Source: Streptomyces sp. GESEQ-35
GTDB taxonomy: Bacteria; Actinomycetota; Actinomycetes; Streptomycetales; Streptomycetaceae
NCBI RefSeq assembly: GCF_017948485.1
Contig: NZ_JAFFSX010000024.1
Span: 1-64,000, forward strand
Direction: 5' to 3'
DNA length: 64,000 nt
Shown here: piece by piece, positions 28,828 through 37,022 of the stretch
How the letters are laid out: each line of letters starts with the position of its first letter
Numbering within the stretch: position 1 is the first letter of the stretch
Notes under the pieces: generated by a model
Seen by the model: only the letters and a program-made list of their open reading frames with translations
What the model was told of the DNA's origin: nothing
Database searches by the model: none
Program-made: the position numbers and the translations under genes

Positions 28828-29647
28828 AGCCCGCCGGGCCGCCGTACTCGGTTCGCCCATCGCTCATTCGCTGTCCCCGGTACTGCACCGCGCGGCCTAT
28901 GAGGCGCTGGGGCTGGCCGGCTGGTCGTACGACCGGTTCGAGGTCGACGAGGCGACCCTGCCCGGGTTCTTCAGGGGCCTTGGGCCGGAGTGGGCGGGAC
29001 TGTCGCTGACCATGCCGCTGAAGCGGGCGGTCATTCCGCTGCTCGACGAGATCAGTGAGACGGCCGCCTCGGTCGAGGCCGTCAACACCGTCGTGTTCAC
29101 CGAGGACGGCCGTCGCCTCGGCGACAACACCGACATCCCCGGCATGGTCGCCGCGCTGCACGAGCGCGGGATCGAACAGGTCGACTCCGCCGCGATCCTC
29201 GGCGCCGGCGCGACCGCATCCTCCGCGCTGGCGGCGCTGGCCCGGATCTGCACCGGAGAAGTGGTCGCCTACGTCCGAAGCGAGGCCCGTGCCGCCGAGA
29301 TGCGGCAGTGGGGCAAGCGGCTCGACGTCGAGGTTCGTACGGCGGACTGGGCGGACGCCGCCGAGGCACTGCACCGTCCGCTGGTCATCGCCACCACCCC
29401 GGCCGGTGCGACCGACGCCCTCGCCTCCGCCGTACCGGAGCGGCCCGCCGCCCTGTTCGACGTCCTCTACGACCCATGGCCGACCGCGCTCGCGGCGCGC
29501 TGGTCGGCGTACGGCGGGGCCGTCGTCAGTGGGCTCGACCTGCTGTTGCACCAGGCGGTGCTCCAGGTGGAGCAGATGACGGGGCTCGCCCCGGCGCCGC
29601 TGGACGCCATGCGAAACGCAGGCGAACACATGCTCGACGCGCGCTAG
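28808..29647 (+). CDS. aroE: Shikimate dehydrogenase
   Basis: Reduces 3-dehydroshikimate to shikimate with NADPH. 279 residues. Substrate-binding SLS (21-23), catalytic Lys72 (TMPLK) and Asp109 (DNTD) are present; the Rossmann glycine motif is LGAGATASS. The segment before Lys72 is SLTMPLK rather than the common NVTxPxK. The C-terminal GLDLLLHQA is standard. Ribosome site is weak (AAGGACAGG upstream). First gene of an aro cluster. Confidence 0.93.
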   Translation: MTARATEARRAAVLGSPIAHSLSPVLHRAAYEALGLAGWSYDRFEVDEATLPGFFRGLGPEWAGLSLTMPLKRAVIPLLDEISETAASVEAVNTVVFTEDGRRLGDNTDIPGMVAALHERGIEQVDSAAILGAGATASSALAALARICTGEVVAYVRSEARAAEMRQWGKRLDVEVRTADWADAAEALHRPLVIATTPAGATDALASAVPERPAALFDVLYDPWPTALAARWSAYGGAVVSGLDLLLHQAVLQVEQMTGLAPAPLDAMRNAGEHMLDAR

Positions 29648-29694
29648 GATCCTCTCCGGTTCCGCAGGGGGCGGACCGGAGGGGCGAGACATCC

Positions 29695-29970
29695 ATGGTC
29701 ACAGGCATGCCGCTGGCATCAGGCAAGGGCGAGGTTCTCGAGGCCGTGCTCCAGTTCATGCCGGACTGGGTGCAGATCGCCGTGCTCGCGCTGGTCGTGC
29801 TGGCCGTCGTCGCTTCCTGGGGCATCAAGCTGAAGCGCAGGATCGCCCACCGGCGTGCGGTGCGCCAGGGAGTGCCTGTGCATGCCGCGGCGCAGTACGG
29901 GCAGGGCCGCGGGGCCGACTACCTCGGCGTGTACGCCCCGCAGCAGCGTCAGGGCGACGGCTCCGCGTGA
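29695..29970 (+). CDS. Small single-pass membrane protein in the aro cluster
   Basis: 91 residues from ATG 29695, with GGAGGGG about 10 bases upstream. One transmembrane helix (about residues 24-42, IAVLALVVLAVVASW), then a strongly basic KLKRRIAHRR and a polar tail. No recognised family. It sits between aroE and aroC in the same direction. A second possible start is the ATG at 29707. The frame is open further upstream inside aroE, which is a shadow. Function unknown. Confidence 0.7.
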   Translation: MVTGMPLASGKGEVLEAVLQFMPDWVQIAVLALVVLAVVASWGIKLKRRIAHRRAVRQGVPVHAAAQYGQGRGADYLGVYAPQQRQGDGSA

Positions 29971-30094
29971 CGCCCTCCGGCGGCGGGCGCTGCCGTATGT
30001 CGTCCGCCTGCTGGACCGGCGGCCGGACCCGGGCCACGGACGTGGGAGGATCGGAGGTGGCGGGCCAGGGCCGCGCACCTGGTCACGCCGTTGC

Positions 30095-30116
30095 CGTATG
30101 CGAGGACGCGCATACG
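30095..30116 (+). promoter_or_regulatory. Inverted repeat in the aroC leader
   Basis: CGTATGCG and CGCATACG form a perfect 8-base-pair stem with a 6-base loop, extended by TTGC/GCAA around a bulge. It lies 38 bases before the aroC start, in the 183-base gap after the small membrane protein. It may be a leader hairpin or an operator. Confidence 0.4.
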
Positions 30117-30153
30117 CAAGGCAGTACCAGGGCGCGAGCACCCAGGAGGACCG

Positions 30154-31338
30154 TTGAGCAGGTTGCGCTGGCTGACCGCGGGGGAATCCCACGGCCCCGC
30201 ACTCGTCGCGACGCTGGAGGGCCTTCCCGCCGGCGTGCCGATCACCACGGAGATGGTGGCGGACCACTTGGCGCGTCGGCGGCTCGGTTACGGACGCGGT
30301 GCCCGGATGAAATTCGAACGGGACGAGGTCACCTTCCTCGGCGGCGTCCGGCACGGCCTGACCCTCGGCTCGCCGGTCGCGGTCATGGTGGGCAACACCG
30401 AGTGGCCGAAGTGGGAACAGGTCATGGCCGCCGACCCGATCGACCCCGAGATCCTCGCGGGGCTCGCCCGCAACGCCCCACTGACCCGCCCGCGACCCGG
30501 CCACGCCGACCTCGCCGGCATGCAGAAGTACGGCTTCGACGAGGCCCGGCCGATCCTGGAGCGTGCCTCTGCCCGGGAGACGGCGGCCCGCGTGGCGCTG
30601 GGCGCGGTGGCCCGGTCGTATCTGAAGGAGACGGCGGGCATCGAGATCGTCTCGCACGTCGTCGAGCTGGCCGGCGCGAAGGCCCCGTACGGGGTGTACC
30701 CGACCCCGGCCGACGTGGAGAAGCTGGACGCGAACCCCGTGCGCTGCCTGGACGCCGACGCGTCGAAGGCGATGGTCGCGGAGATCGACCAGGCCCACAA
30801 GGACGGCGACACCCTCGGCGGTGTGGTCGAGATCCTGGCGTACGGCGTGCCGGTGGGCCTGGGCTCGCATGTGCACTGGGACCGCAAGCTGGACGCCCGC
30901 CTGGCCGGTGCGCTGATGGGCATCCAGGCGATCAAGGGCGTCGAGGTCGGCGACGGCTTCGAGCTGGCCCGGGTGCCCGGCTCCAAGGCGCACGACGAGA
31001 TCGTGAACACGCCCGAGGGCATCAGGCGTGTCTCCGGCCGCTCCGGCGGTACCGAGGGCGGTCTGACCACCGGCGAGCTGCTGCGGGTGCGCGCGGCGAT
31101 GAAGCCCATCGCGACCGTGCCGCGGGCCCTCCAGACCGTGGACGTGACCACGGGCGAGGCCACTCAGGCCCACCACCAGCGCTCCGACGTCTCCGCCGTG
31201 CCGGCCGCCGGCATCGTCGCCGAGGCGATGGTCGCCCTCGTCCTCGCGGACGCGGTGGCGGAGAAGTTCGGCGGTGACAACGTGGCCGAGACCCGCCGCA
31301 ACGTCCAGTCGTACCTCGACAACCTGGCGATCCGGTGA
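30154..31338 (+). CDS. aroC: Chorismate synthase
   Basis: Last step of the shikimate pathway, EPSP to chorismate, using reduced FMN. TTG start preceded by AGGAGGA at 30144-30150; the product begins SRLRWLTAGESHG. 394 residues. Family signatures GESHG, RRRLGYGRG, RPGHADLAG, SARETAARVA and GRSGGTEGG are all present. Stop overlaps aroK (GTGA). An in-frame ATG at 30091 lacks a ribosome site and family support. Confidence 0.96.
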   Translation: MSRLRWLTAGESHGPALVATLEGLPAGVPITTEMVADHLARRRLGYGRGARMKFERDEVTFLGGVRHGLTLGSPVAVMVGNTEWPKWEQVMAADPIDPEILAGLARNAPLTRPRPGHADLAGMQKYGFDEARPILERASARETAARVALGAVARSYLKETAGIEIVSHVVELAGAKAPYGVYPTPADVEKLDANPVRCLDADASKAMVAEIDQAHKDGDTLGGVVEILAYGVPVGLGSHVHWDRKLDARLAGALMGIQAIKGVEVGDGFELARVPGSKAHDEIVNTPEGIRRVSGRSGGTEGGLTTGELLRVRAAMKPIATVPRALQTVDVTTGEATQAHHQRSDVSAVPAAGIVAEAMVALVLADAVAEKFGGDNVAETRRNVQSYLDNLAIR

Positions 31339-31853
31339 GCGCAGTGCCTGCGGTTGTCCTGGTCGGCCCGATGGGGGTGGGCAAGTCGACCGTCGGTCAG
31401 CTGCTCGCCGAGCGGCTCGGCGTCAGGTACCGGGACATCGACGACGACATCGTGGCCGCCGAGGGCCGGACCATCGCGGAGATCTTCGTCGACGAGGGTG
31501 AGCCGGTCTTCCGGGCGATCGAGAAGCGGGCGGTGCGCACCGCGCTGACCGAACACGACGGCATCCTCGCCCTCGGCGGCGGTTCGATCCTGGACCCCGA
31601 CACGCGTGCGCTGCTGGCCGGGCACCGTGTCGTCTACCTCTCGATGGACGTCGAGGAGGCGGTCAAGCGCACCGGCCTGAACGCGGCCCGCCCGCTGCTC
31701 GCCATCAACCCGCGCAAGCAGTGGCGCGAGCTGATGGAGGCCCGCCGTTCGCTGTACACGGAGGTCGCCGCGGCGGTCGTGGCGACCGACGGCCGTACGC
31801 CCGAAGAAGTCACCCAAGCCGTCCTGGACGCACTGGAGTTGAAGGAAGCATGA
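31335..31853 (+). CDS. aroK: Shikimate kinase
   Basis: Phosphorylates shikimate at O-3. 172 residues, GTG start overlapping aroC and stop overlapping aroB. Walker A GPMGVGKST; shikimate-binding DIDDDI and GGGS (LALGGGSIL); lid region NAARPLL. Small kinase of normal size. Confidence 0.95.
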   Translation: MSAVPAVVLVGPMGVGKSTVGQLLAERLGVRYRDIDDDIVAAEGRTIAEIFVDEGEPVFRAIEKRAVRTALTEHDGILALGGGSILDPDTRALLAGHRVVYLSMDVEEAVKRTGLNAARPLLAINPRKQWRELMEARRSLYTEVAAAVVATDGRTPEEVTQAVLDALELKEA

Positions 31854-32941
31854 GCGAGGCAGTGACCAGGATTCAGGTCGGCGGCACGGCGGGCAGCGAT
31901 CCGTACGAGGTCCTGGTGGGCCGTCAACTCCTGGGTGAACTGGGCGGGTTGATCGGTGACCGGGTCAAGCGGGTCGCCGTCATCCATCCGGAGGCGCTCG
32001 CCGAGACCGGCGAGGCACTGCGCGCGGACCTGGCAGGCCAGGGCTACGAGGCCGTCGCCATCCAGGTGCCGAACGCGGAGGAGGCCAAGACCGCCGACGT
32101 CGCCGCCTATTGCTGGAAGGCGCTCGGCCAGTCCGGCTTCACCCGCACGGACGTCGTGATCGGCGTCGGCGGCGGCGCGACCACCGACCTGGCCGGTTTC
32201 GTCGCGGCGACCTGGCTGCGCGGGGTGCGCTGGATCGCCGTCCCCACCACGGTGCTGGGCATGGTGGACGCGGCGGTCGGCGGCAAGACCGGCATCAACA
32301 CCGCCGAGGGCAAGAACCTCGTCGGCGCCTTCCACCCGCCCGCCGGAGTCCTCTGCGACCTGGCCGCACTGGACTCCCTCCCGGTCAACGACTACGTCTC
32401 CGGACTCGCCGAGATCATCAAGGCCGGTTTCATCGCCGACCCGGTGATCCTCGAACTGATCGAGGCCGACCCCGAAGCCGCACGCACCCCGGCCGGCCCG
32501 CACACGGCCGAGCTCATCGAGCGCTCCATCAAGGTGAAGGCGGAGGTCGTCTCCTCCGACCTGAAGGAGTCGGGCCTCAGGGAGATCCTCAACTACGGCC
32601 ACACGCTCGCGCACGCCATCGAGAAGAACGAGCGCTACAAGTGGCGGCACGGCGCCGCGGTGGCGGTGGGCATGCACTTCGCCGCCGAACTGGGGCGACT
32701 GGCGGGCCGTCTGGACGACGCGACGGCGGACCGCCACCGCACCGTCCTGGAATCCGTCGGGCTCCCGCTGCACTACCGCTACGACCAGTGGCCCAAGCTC
32801 CTGGAGACCATGAAGGTCGACAAGAAGTCCCGCGGCGACCTGCTCCGCTTCATCGTCCTCGACGGACTGGCCAAGCCCACCGTCCTGGAGGGACCGGACC
32901 CGGCCGTGCTCCTCGCCGCGTACGGCGAAGTGGGCGAGTAA
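31850..32941 (+). CDS. aroB: 3-dehydroquinate synthase
   Basis: Second step of the shikimate pathway, NAD- and zinc-dependent. 363 residues from the ATG overlapping aroK. NAD-binding GVGGGATTDL, PTTVLGMVDAAVGGKTG, and metal-binding Glu/His in GLAEIIK and LNYGHTLAHAIE. Last enzyme gene of the aro cluster; two hairpins follow in the next gap. Confidence 0.96.
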   Translation: MSEAVTRIQVGGTAGSDPYEVLVGRQLLGELGGLIGDRVKRVAVIHPEALAETGEALRADLAGQGYEAVAIQVPNAEEAKTADVAAYCWKALGQSGFTRTDVVIGVGGGATTDLAGFVAATWLRGVRWIAVPTTVLGMVDAAVGGKTGINTAEGKNLVGAFHPPAGVLCDLAALDSLPVNDYVSGLAEIIKAGFIADPVILELIEADPEAARTPAGPHTAELIERSIKVKAEVVSSDLKESGLREILNYGHTLAHAIEKNERYKWRHGAAVAVGMHFAAELGRLAGRLDDATADRHRTVLESVGLPLHYRYDQWPKLLETMKVDKKSRGDLLRFIVLDGLAKPTVLEGPDPAVLLAAYGEVGE

Positions 32942-32998
32942 GTCCACCTGGGCGCCGTACGCCCGATTTGCCTTGTGGGCATGGGCACTTCGCACTGC

Positions 32999-33028
32999 CC
33001 CCGGCCGTTCACCAAACGGCGGCCGGGG
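32999..33028 (+). terminator. Hairpin after aroB
   Basis: CCCCGGCC and GGCCGGGG arms with inner GTT/AAC. A second 7-base-pair hairpin (AGCGGGG / CCCCGCT, 33048-33067) follows. Together they make a likely end of the aro transcript or a structured leader for the next gene. No T-run. Confidence 0.45.
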
Positions 33029-33106
33029 ACGGTACCGTTCGGTAGGGAGCGGGGTTCGCGCCCCGCTGCCAGCGCCAATTGCCTGTACGAGACGGAGTGG
33101 CACCGG

Positions 33107-33994
33107 ATGCAGCACGCAGTGGGTTCTCCGCTGCCGCCGCCCCACCAGCCGGGGCATGGACCGGCCGCCGGCCGGTTGCCGGCCGCACAGCAACCGGGCG
33201 CGCACCAAGGGCCCGCCCCGATGCCCCCGCCGCATCCCGCTCAGGGCTCGGCGCCCGTGCCCCCGCCGCCTTCCGCACCGGGCTTCACCGCGCCGCCCCC
33301 ACCCGGCCCCGCGCCGCACCACACGGTCCCGCAGCACACACCCGCGCCCGACACCACGGGCCATGTGCCACTGCCTCCCGGCGGCCCGGTCGCCATGCCC
33401 AGCGCGCCGCCCGCCACAGCCGCCGCCGACCCCACGACCACCACCCTCGCGGTGCTGCTCATCGGCCCTGCGGGCGCCGGCAAGACGAGCGTCGCCAAAT
33501 ACTGGGCGGACCACCGACGGGTCCCCACGGCCCACATCAGCCTCGACGACGTACGCGAATGGGTGCGCTCCGGCTTCGCCGACCCGCAGTCCGGGTGGAA
33601 CGACCACTCGGAGGCCCAGTACCGCCTGGCCCGCCGCACCTGCGGCTTCGCCGCCCGCAACTTCCTGGCCAACGGCATCTCCTGCATCCTCGACGACGCC
33701 GTCTTCCCCGACCGGCCCGTCGTAGGCCTCGGCGGCTGGAAGCGCCACGTCGGCCCCGGACTCCTCCCCGTCGTCCTCCTCCCGGGCCTCGACATCGTCC
33801 TGGAGCGCAACGCCGAACGCTCAGGCAACCGCCGCCTCACCGACGAGGAGGTGGCCCGCATCCACGGCCGCATGGCGGGTTGGTACGGCTCGGGTCTGCC
33901 GATCATCGACAACTCCCAGATGGACGTACCGCAGACGGCCCGGCTACTGGACGACGTACTGGCACGTTCCATTGCCAGCCCACCTCAGTGGTAG
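33107..33994 (+). CDS. Proline-rich P-loop (AAA_33-like) ATPase/kinase
   Basis: 295 residues. Residues 1-110 are Pro/His/Gln/Ala low complexity. Then a P-loop domain with Walker A GPAGAGKTS (Lys126), ISLDDVREWVRSG resembling the DD-x-R motif of small-molecule or polynucleotide kinases of the AAA_33 type, and LPGLDIVLERNAERSGNR as lid Arg region. No transmembrane segment. Start at ATG 33107 (GGAG 9 bases upstream); an in-frame ATG at 32975 lies in the hairpin region. Located between aroB and an M24-fold gene. Substrate unknown. Confidence 0.78.
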   Translation: MQHAVGSPLPPPHQPGHGPAAGRLPAAQQPGAHQGPAPMPPPHPAQGSAPVPPPPSAPGFTAPPPPGPAPHHTVPQHTPAPDTTGHVPLPPGGPVAMPSAPPATAAADPTTTTLAVLLIGPAGAGKTSVAKYWADHRRVPTAHISLDDVREWVRSGFADPQSGWNDHSEAQYRLARRTCGFAARNFLANGISCILDDAVFPDRPVVGLGGWKRHVGPGLLPVVLLPGLDIVLERNAERSGNRRLTDEEVARIHGRMAGWYGSGLPIIDNSQMDVPQTARLLDDVLARSIASPPQW

Positions 33995-33995
33995 T

Positions 33996-34052
33996 CGCCC
34001 CATAGGGGCGCGGGGAACTGCGCGACAAGCCCCCACAGCCCCGCACCCGGCG
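33996..34052. repeat. Streptomyces-type dispersed intergenic element
   Basis: CGCCCC-ATA-GGGGCG hairpin (33996-34010) followed by CGGGGAACTGCGCGACAAGC and further C-rich sequence. This wording matches a family of short repeats I recognise from many Streptomyces intergenic regions. It begins just after the P-loop gene stop. No gene is seen in the rest of the gap to 34134. Confidence 0.5.
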
Positions 34053-34134
34053 CACAACCTCCGGCGGCAGCCCCCTGCTCCGAACGGCTCCCTCCCAACC
34101 GGCACAATCCGCCCACCCCTCCTACGCTCGTGTC

Positions 34135-35241
34135 ATGTCAGAGGTCCACGAGGCCCGCCGAGCCCGGCTCAGGGAACGCTGCCAAGCCGGCGGCAGCCAA
34201 TCCGCGCTGGTGTCCCGCCCCGCCAATGTCCGCTACCTCGCAGGCGCCGCCCCGCAGGACGCCGTCCTGCTGCTCGGCAAGACCGAGGACCTGCTGGTGT
34301 GCATGGGCCCGCCCGAGAGCCGACCGACGGAGGGCCGGCCCGACGAGGCGTTGCGCATCCAGACGCTGCCCGGAAGCGGAGGCGATCCCTCGGTCGCGGC
34401 AGCCGACCTTGCCGCGGGCCAGGGGACTGATGCGCTCGCCGTCGAAGAACACCACCTCACCGTGGCCCGCCACCGGGCCATCCGCTCCGTCGTACCCCGC
34501 CTGCGCCTCACCGACCTCGGCGGAGCCGTCGAGCAGCTCAGGGTCGTCAAGGACGAGGAGGAGATCTCCTGCCTCCGCATCGGCGCCGAGATCGCCGACC
34601 AGGCCCTCGGGGAACTCCTGGAGTCCATCCTCGTCGGCCGCACCGAACGCCACCTCGCCCTGGAGCTGGAGCGCCGGCTGGTCGACCACGGCGCCGACGG
34701 CCCCGCCTTCGCCACCTCCGTCGCCACCGGACCGAACTCCGGCCGCCGGGCCCATCGGCCGACGGACCGCCGGGTGGAAGAGGGCGACTTCCTTTCCGTT
34801 TGCCTCGGAGCCACGTACCGCGGCTACCGCTGCGAGATCGGCCGTACCTTCGTGATCGGCACGTCGCCCGCGGACTGGCAGATCGAGCTGTACGACCTCG
34901 TTTTTGCCGCCCAGCGGGCCGGAAGGGAGACCCTCGCACCCGGCGCCGCCTACCGCGACGTGGACCGCGCAGCACGTCAGGTGCTGGACTCCGCGGGGTG
35001 CACCGAGGGCCTCGCCCCCCTCACCGGCCACGGTGTCGGGCTCGAAATCGACGAGGACCCGCAGCTGGCCCCCGCAGCCATGGGTAAACTGGACGCTTGC
35101 GTGCCGGTCACCGTCGAACCGGGGGTCCACCTCCCGGGCCGGGGCGGAGTCCGGATCGATGACACGCTCGTCGTACGCCCCGAGGCGGACGGCGGACCCG
35201 AGCTACTCACCATCACGACCAAGGAGCTGCTCGCGCTCTAG
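34135..35241 (+). CDS. M24-family (Xaa-Pro aminopeptidase-like) protein with altered metal site
   Basis: 368 residues with the creatinase N-domain and the pita-bread fold. Expected dinuclear metal ligands are Asp, Asp, His, Glu, Glu. Here the first is Cys223 (SVCLGA), the second Glu234 (RCEIGRTF), His299 (GHGVGL) and Glu328 (VEPG) are kept, and the last is Asp342 (VRIDDT). Three of five ligands differ, so normal peptidase activity is doubtful. His207 of the substrate pocket (RRAHRPTDR) is kept. Next gene is efp, 59 bases downstream. Could be a pseudo-enzyme or use another metal. Confidence 0.85.
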   Translation: MSEVHEARRARLRERCQAGGSQSALVSRPANVRYLAGAAPQDAVLLLGKTEDLLVCMGPPESRPTEGRPDEALRIQTLPGSGGDPSVAAADLAAGQGTDALAVEEHHLTVARHRAIRSVVPRLRLTDLGGAVEQLRVVKDEEEISCLRIGAEIADQALGELLESILVGRTERHLALELERRLVDHGADGPAFATSVATGPNSGRRAHRPTDRRVEEGDFLSVCLGATYRGYRCEIGRTFVIGTSPADWQIELYDLVFAAQRAGRETLAPGAAYRDVDRAARQVLDSAGCTEGLAPLTGHGVGLEIDEDPQLAPAAMGKLDACVPVTVEPGVHLPGRGGVRIDDTLVVRPEADGGPELLTITTKELLAL

Positions 35242-35300
35242 CGATTGAGCTGTGCGCCTGCGCCGGGGTCGTCCACGTCAGTCCAGGAGATTCCGCAACC

Positions 35301-35867
35301 GTGGCTTCCACGAACGACCTCAAGAACGGCCTTGTGCTCAAGCTCGAAGGCGGCCAGCTCTGGTCCGTCGTCGAGTTCCAGCACGTCAAGCCCGGCAAGG
35401 GCCCGGCCTTCGTGCGCACCAAGCTCAAGAACGTGCTCTCCGGCAAGGTCGTCGACAAGACCTTCAACGCCGGCGTCAAGGTCGAGACGGCCACTGTCGA
35501 CAAGCGCGACATGCAGTTCTCGTACATGGACGGCGAGTACTTCGTCTTCATGGACATGGAGACGTACGACCAGCTCATGGTGGACCGGAAGGCCGTCGGC
35601 GACGCCGCCAACTTCCTCATCGAGGGCTTTATGGCCACCGTCGCGCAGCACGAGGGCGAGGTGCTCTTCGTCGAGCTGCCCGCCGCCGTCGAGCTCGTGA
35701 TCCAGGAGACCGAGCCGGGTGTCCAGGGCGACCGCTCCACCGGCGGCACCAAGCCCGCCACCCTGGAGACCGGTCACCAGATCAACGTGCCGCTCTTCAT
35801 CACCACTGGTGAGAAGATCAAGGTCGACACCCGCACGAGCGACTACCTCGGCCGGGTGAACAGCTAA
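35301..35867 (+). CDS. efp: Elongation factor P
   Basis: Relieves ribosome stalling at proline runs. 188 residues, GTG start. Domain I tip loop is KPGKGPA with Lys33 flanked by Pro and Gly, the actinobacterial PGKGP form reported to work without lysine modification; no epmA/B or rhamnosyl-transferase gene is seen here. The two OB domains and the C-terminal VNS end are normal. nusB starts one base after the stop. Confidence 0.96.
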   Translation: MASTNDLKNGLVLKLEGGQLWSVVEFQHVKPGKGPAFVRTKLKNVLSGKVVDKTFNAGVKVETATVDKRDMQFSYMDGEYFVFMDMETYDQLMVDRKAVGDAANFLIEGFMATVAQHEGEVLFVELPAAVELVIQETEPGVQGDRSTGGTKPATLETGHQINVPLFITTGEKIKVDTRTSDYLGRVNS

Positions 35868-35868
35868 A

Positions 35869-36303
35869 TTGGCTGCCCGCAACACGGCCCGCAAGCGCGC
35901 CTTCCAGATCCTCTTCGAGGGCGACCAGCGCGACGCCGATGTCCTGACGGTCCTCGCGGACTGGATCCGGCTCTCCCGGGACGACACCCGGCAGCCGCCG
36001 GTGAGCGAGTACACGATGCAGCTGGTCGAGGGCTATGCGCAGCGCGCAAAGCGCATCGACGAGCTGATCGCGCAGTACTCGGTCGGCTGGACGCTCGACC
36101 GCATGCCGGTCGTGGACCGCAACATCCTGCGCCTCGGCGCATACGAGCTGATCTGGGTCGACGAGACCCCGGACGCCGTCGTGCTGGACGAGATGGTGCA
36201 GCTGGCCAAGGAGTTCTCCACGGACGAGTCACCCTCGTTCGTCAACGGTCTGCTCGGCCGTCTGAAGGACCTGAAGCCGTCGTTGCGCCGGGACGAGGCG
36301 TAA
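35869..36303 (+). CDS. nusB: Transcription antitermination factor NusB
   Basis: 144 residues, TTG start directly after efp with no separate promoter. NusB fold motifs: ARKRAFQILFE, VDRNILRLGAYEL and the C-terminal SFVNGLLGRL. Acts with NusE/S10 in rRNA transcription antitermination. A very strong hairpin follows at 36316. Confidence 0.95.
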   Translation: MAARNTARKRAFQILFEGDQRDADVLTVLADWIRLSRDDTRQPPVSEYTMQLVEGYAQRAKRIDELIAQYSVGWTLDRMPVVDRNILRLGAYELIWVDETPDAVVLDEMVQLAKEFSTDESPSFVNGLLGRLKDLKPSLRRDEA

Positions 36304-36315
36304 GAGGCACGGATT

Positions 36316-36357
36316 CGCCGGAGGGCCCGCAGCGGTCTCGCTGCGGGCCCTCCGGCG
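36316..36357 (+). terminator. Strong terminator after nusB
   Basis: Perfect 19-base-pair stem (CGCCGGAGGGCCCGCAGCG and its complement) with a 4-base loop, followed by TTCCTG. It starts 13 bases after the nusB stop and faces the bldD terminator. Confidence 0.85.
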
Positions 36358-36393
36358 TTCCTGTCCACGGGAGCGTCGACAGGGACGCAGAAA

Positions 36394-36440
36394 GCCGCCG
36401 GGGTGGCCGGAACCATGAAGTTCCGGCCACCCCGGCGGCA
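36394..36440 (-). terminator. Strong terminator after bldD
   Basis: Perfect 20-base-pair stem starting GCCGCCGGGG with a 6-base CATGAA loop. It lies 24 bases beyond the bldD stop on the minus strand and is followed there by TTTCTGC. Two large hairpins back-to-back insulate nusB from bldD. Confidence 0.85.
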
Positions 36441-36463
36441 CGTTTCTGCTGAAGCGGCTGCGG

Positions 36464-36967
36464 TCAGCCTTCCTCGACGTGGGAGACCGCGCGGCGTGCG
36501 TCCGCGTCCAGGACGCCCCAGCTGATCAGCTGCTCGGTCAGGACCGAGGGCGACTGGTCGTAGATGACGGCGAGTGTGCGCAGGTCGTCCTGGCGGATCG
36601 AGAGCACCTTGCCGTTGTAGTCACCGCGCTGCGACTGGATCGTGGCCGCGTACCGCTGTAGGGGACCCGCCTTCTCGGCGGGCACATGGGCCAGCCGCTC
36701 CAGGTCCAGGACCAGCTTCGGCGGCGGCTCGGCGGCCCCGCCCGGCGTGGTGCCCGGCAGCAGCTCCTGCACCGGAACGCCGTAGAAATCCGCCAGCTCG
36801 GCAAGGCGCTGTACGGTCACGGCACGGTCGCCGCGCTCGTACGAACCGACCACGACCGCCTTCCAGCGGCCCTGGGACTTCTCCTCGACACCGTGGAGGG
36901 AAAGGCCCTGCTGGGTGCGGATGGCCCGGAGCTTGGCCCCGAGCTGTTTGGCGTATTCGCTGGACAT
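36464..36967 (-). CDS. bldD: Developmental master regulator BldD
   Basis: Represses sporulation genes during vegetative growth when dimerised by tetrameric cyclic-di-GMP. 167 residues, exactly the size of S. coelicolor BldD. N-terminal HTH (about residues 6-70). The C-terminal cyclic-di-GMP signature RGD (114-116) with RQDD (125-128) is intact. ATG start with GGGGAG 5 bases upstream. A promoter-like pair and an inverted repeat lie upstream. It is monocistronic between strong terminators and the pyr leader. Confidence 0.97.
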   Translation of the reverse strand: MSSEYAKQLGAKLRAIRTQQGLSLHGVEEKSQGRWKAVVVGSYERGDRAVTVQRLAELADFYGVPVQELLPGTTPGGAAEPPPKLVLDLERLAHVPAEKAGPLQRYAATIQSQRGDYNGKVLSIRQDDLRTLAVIYDQSPSVLTEQLISWGVLDADARRAVSHVEEG

Positions 36968-37022
36968 ATAGCTCCCCGGCACTGTGTCGACGCGGCTGGT
37001 GTGGTTCCACACCGCGCGGCTG

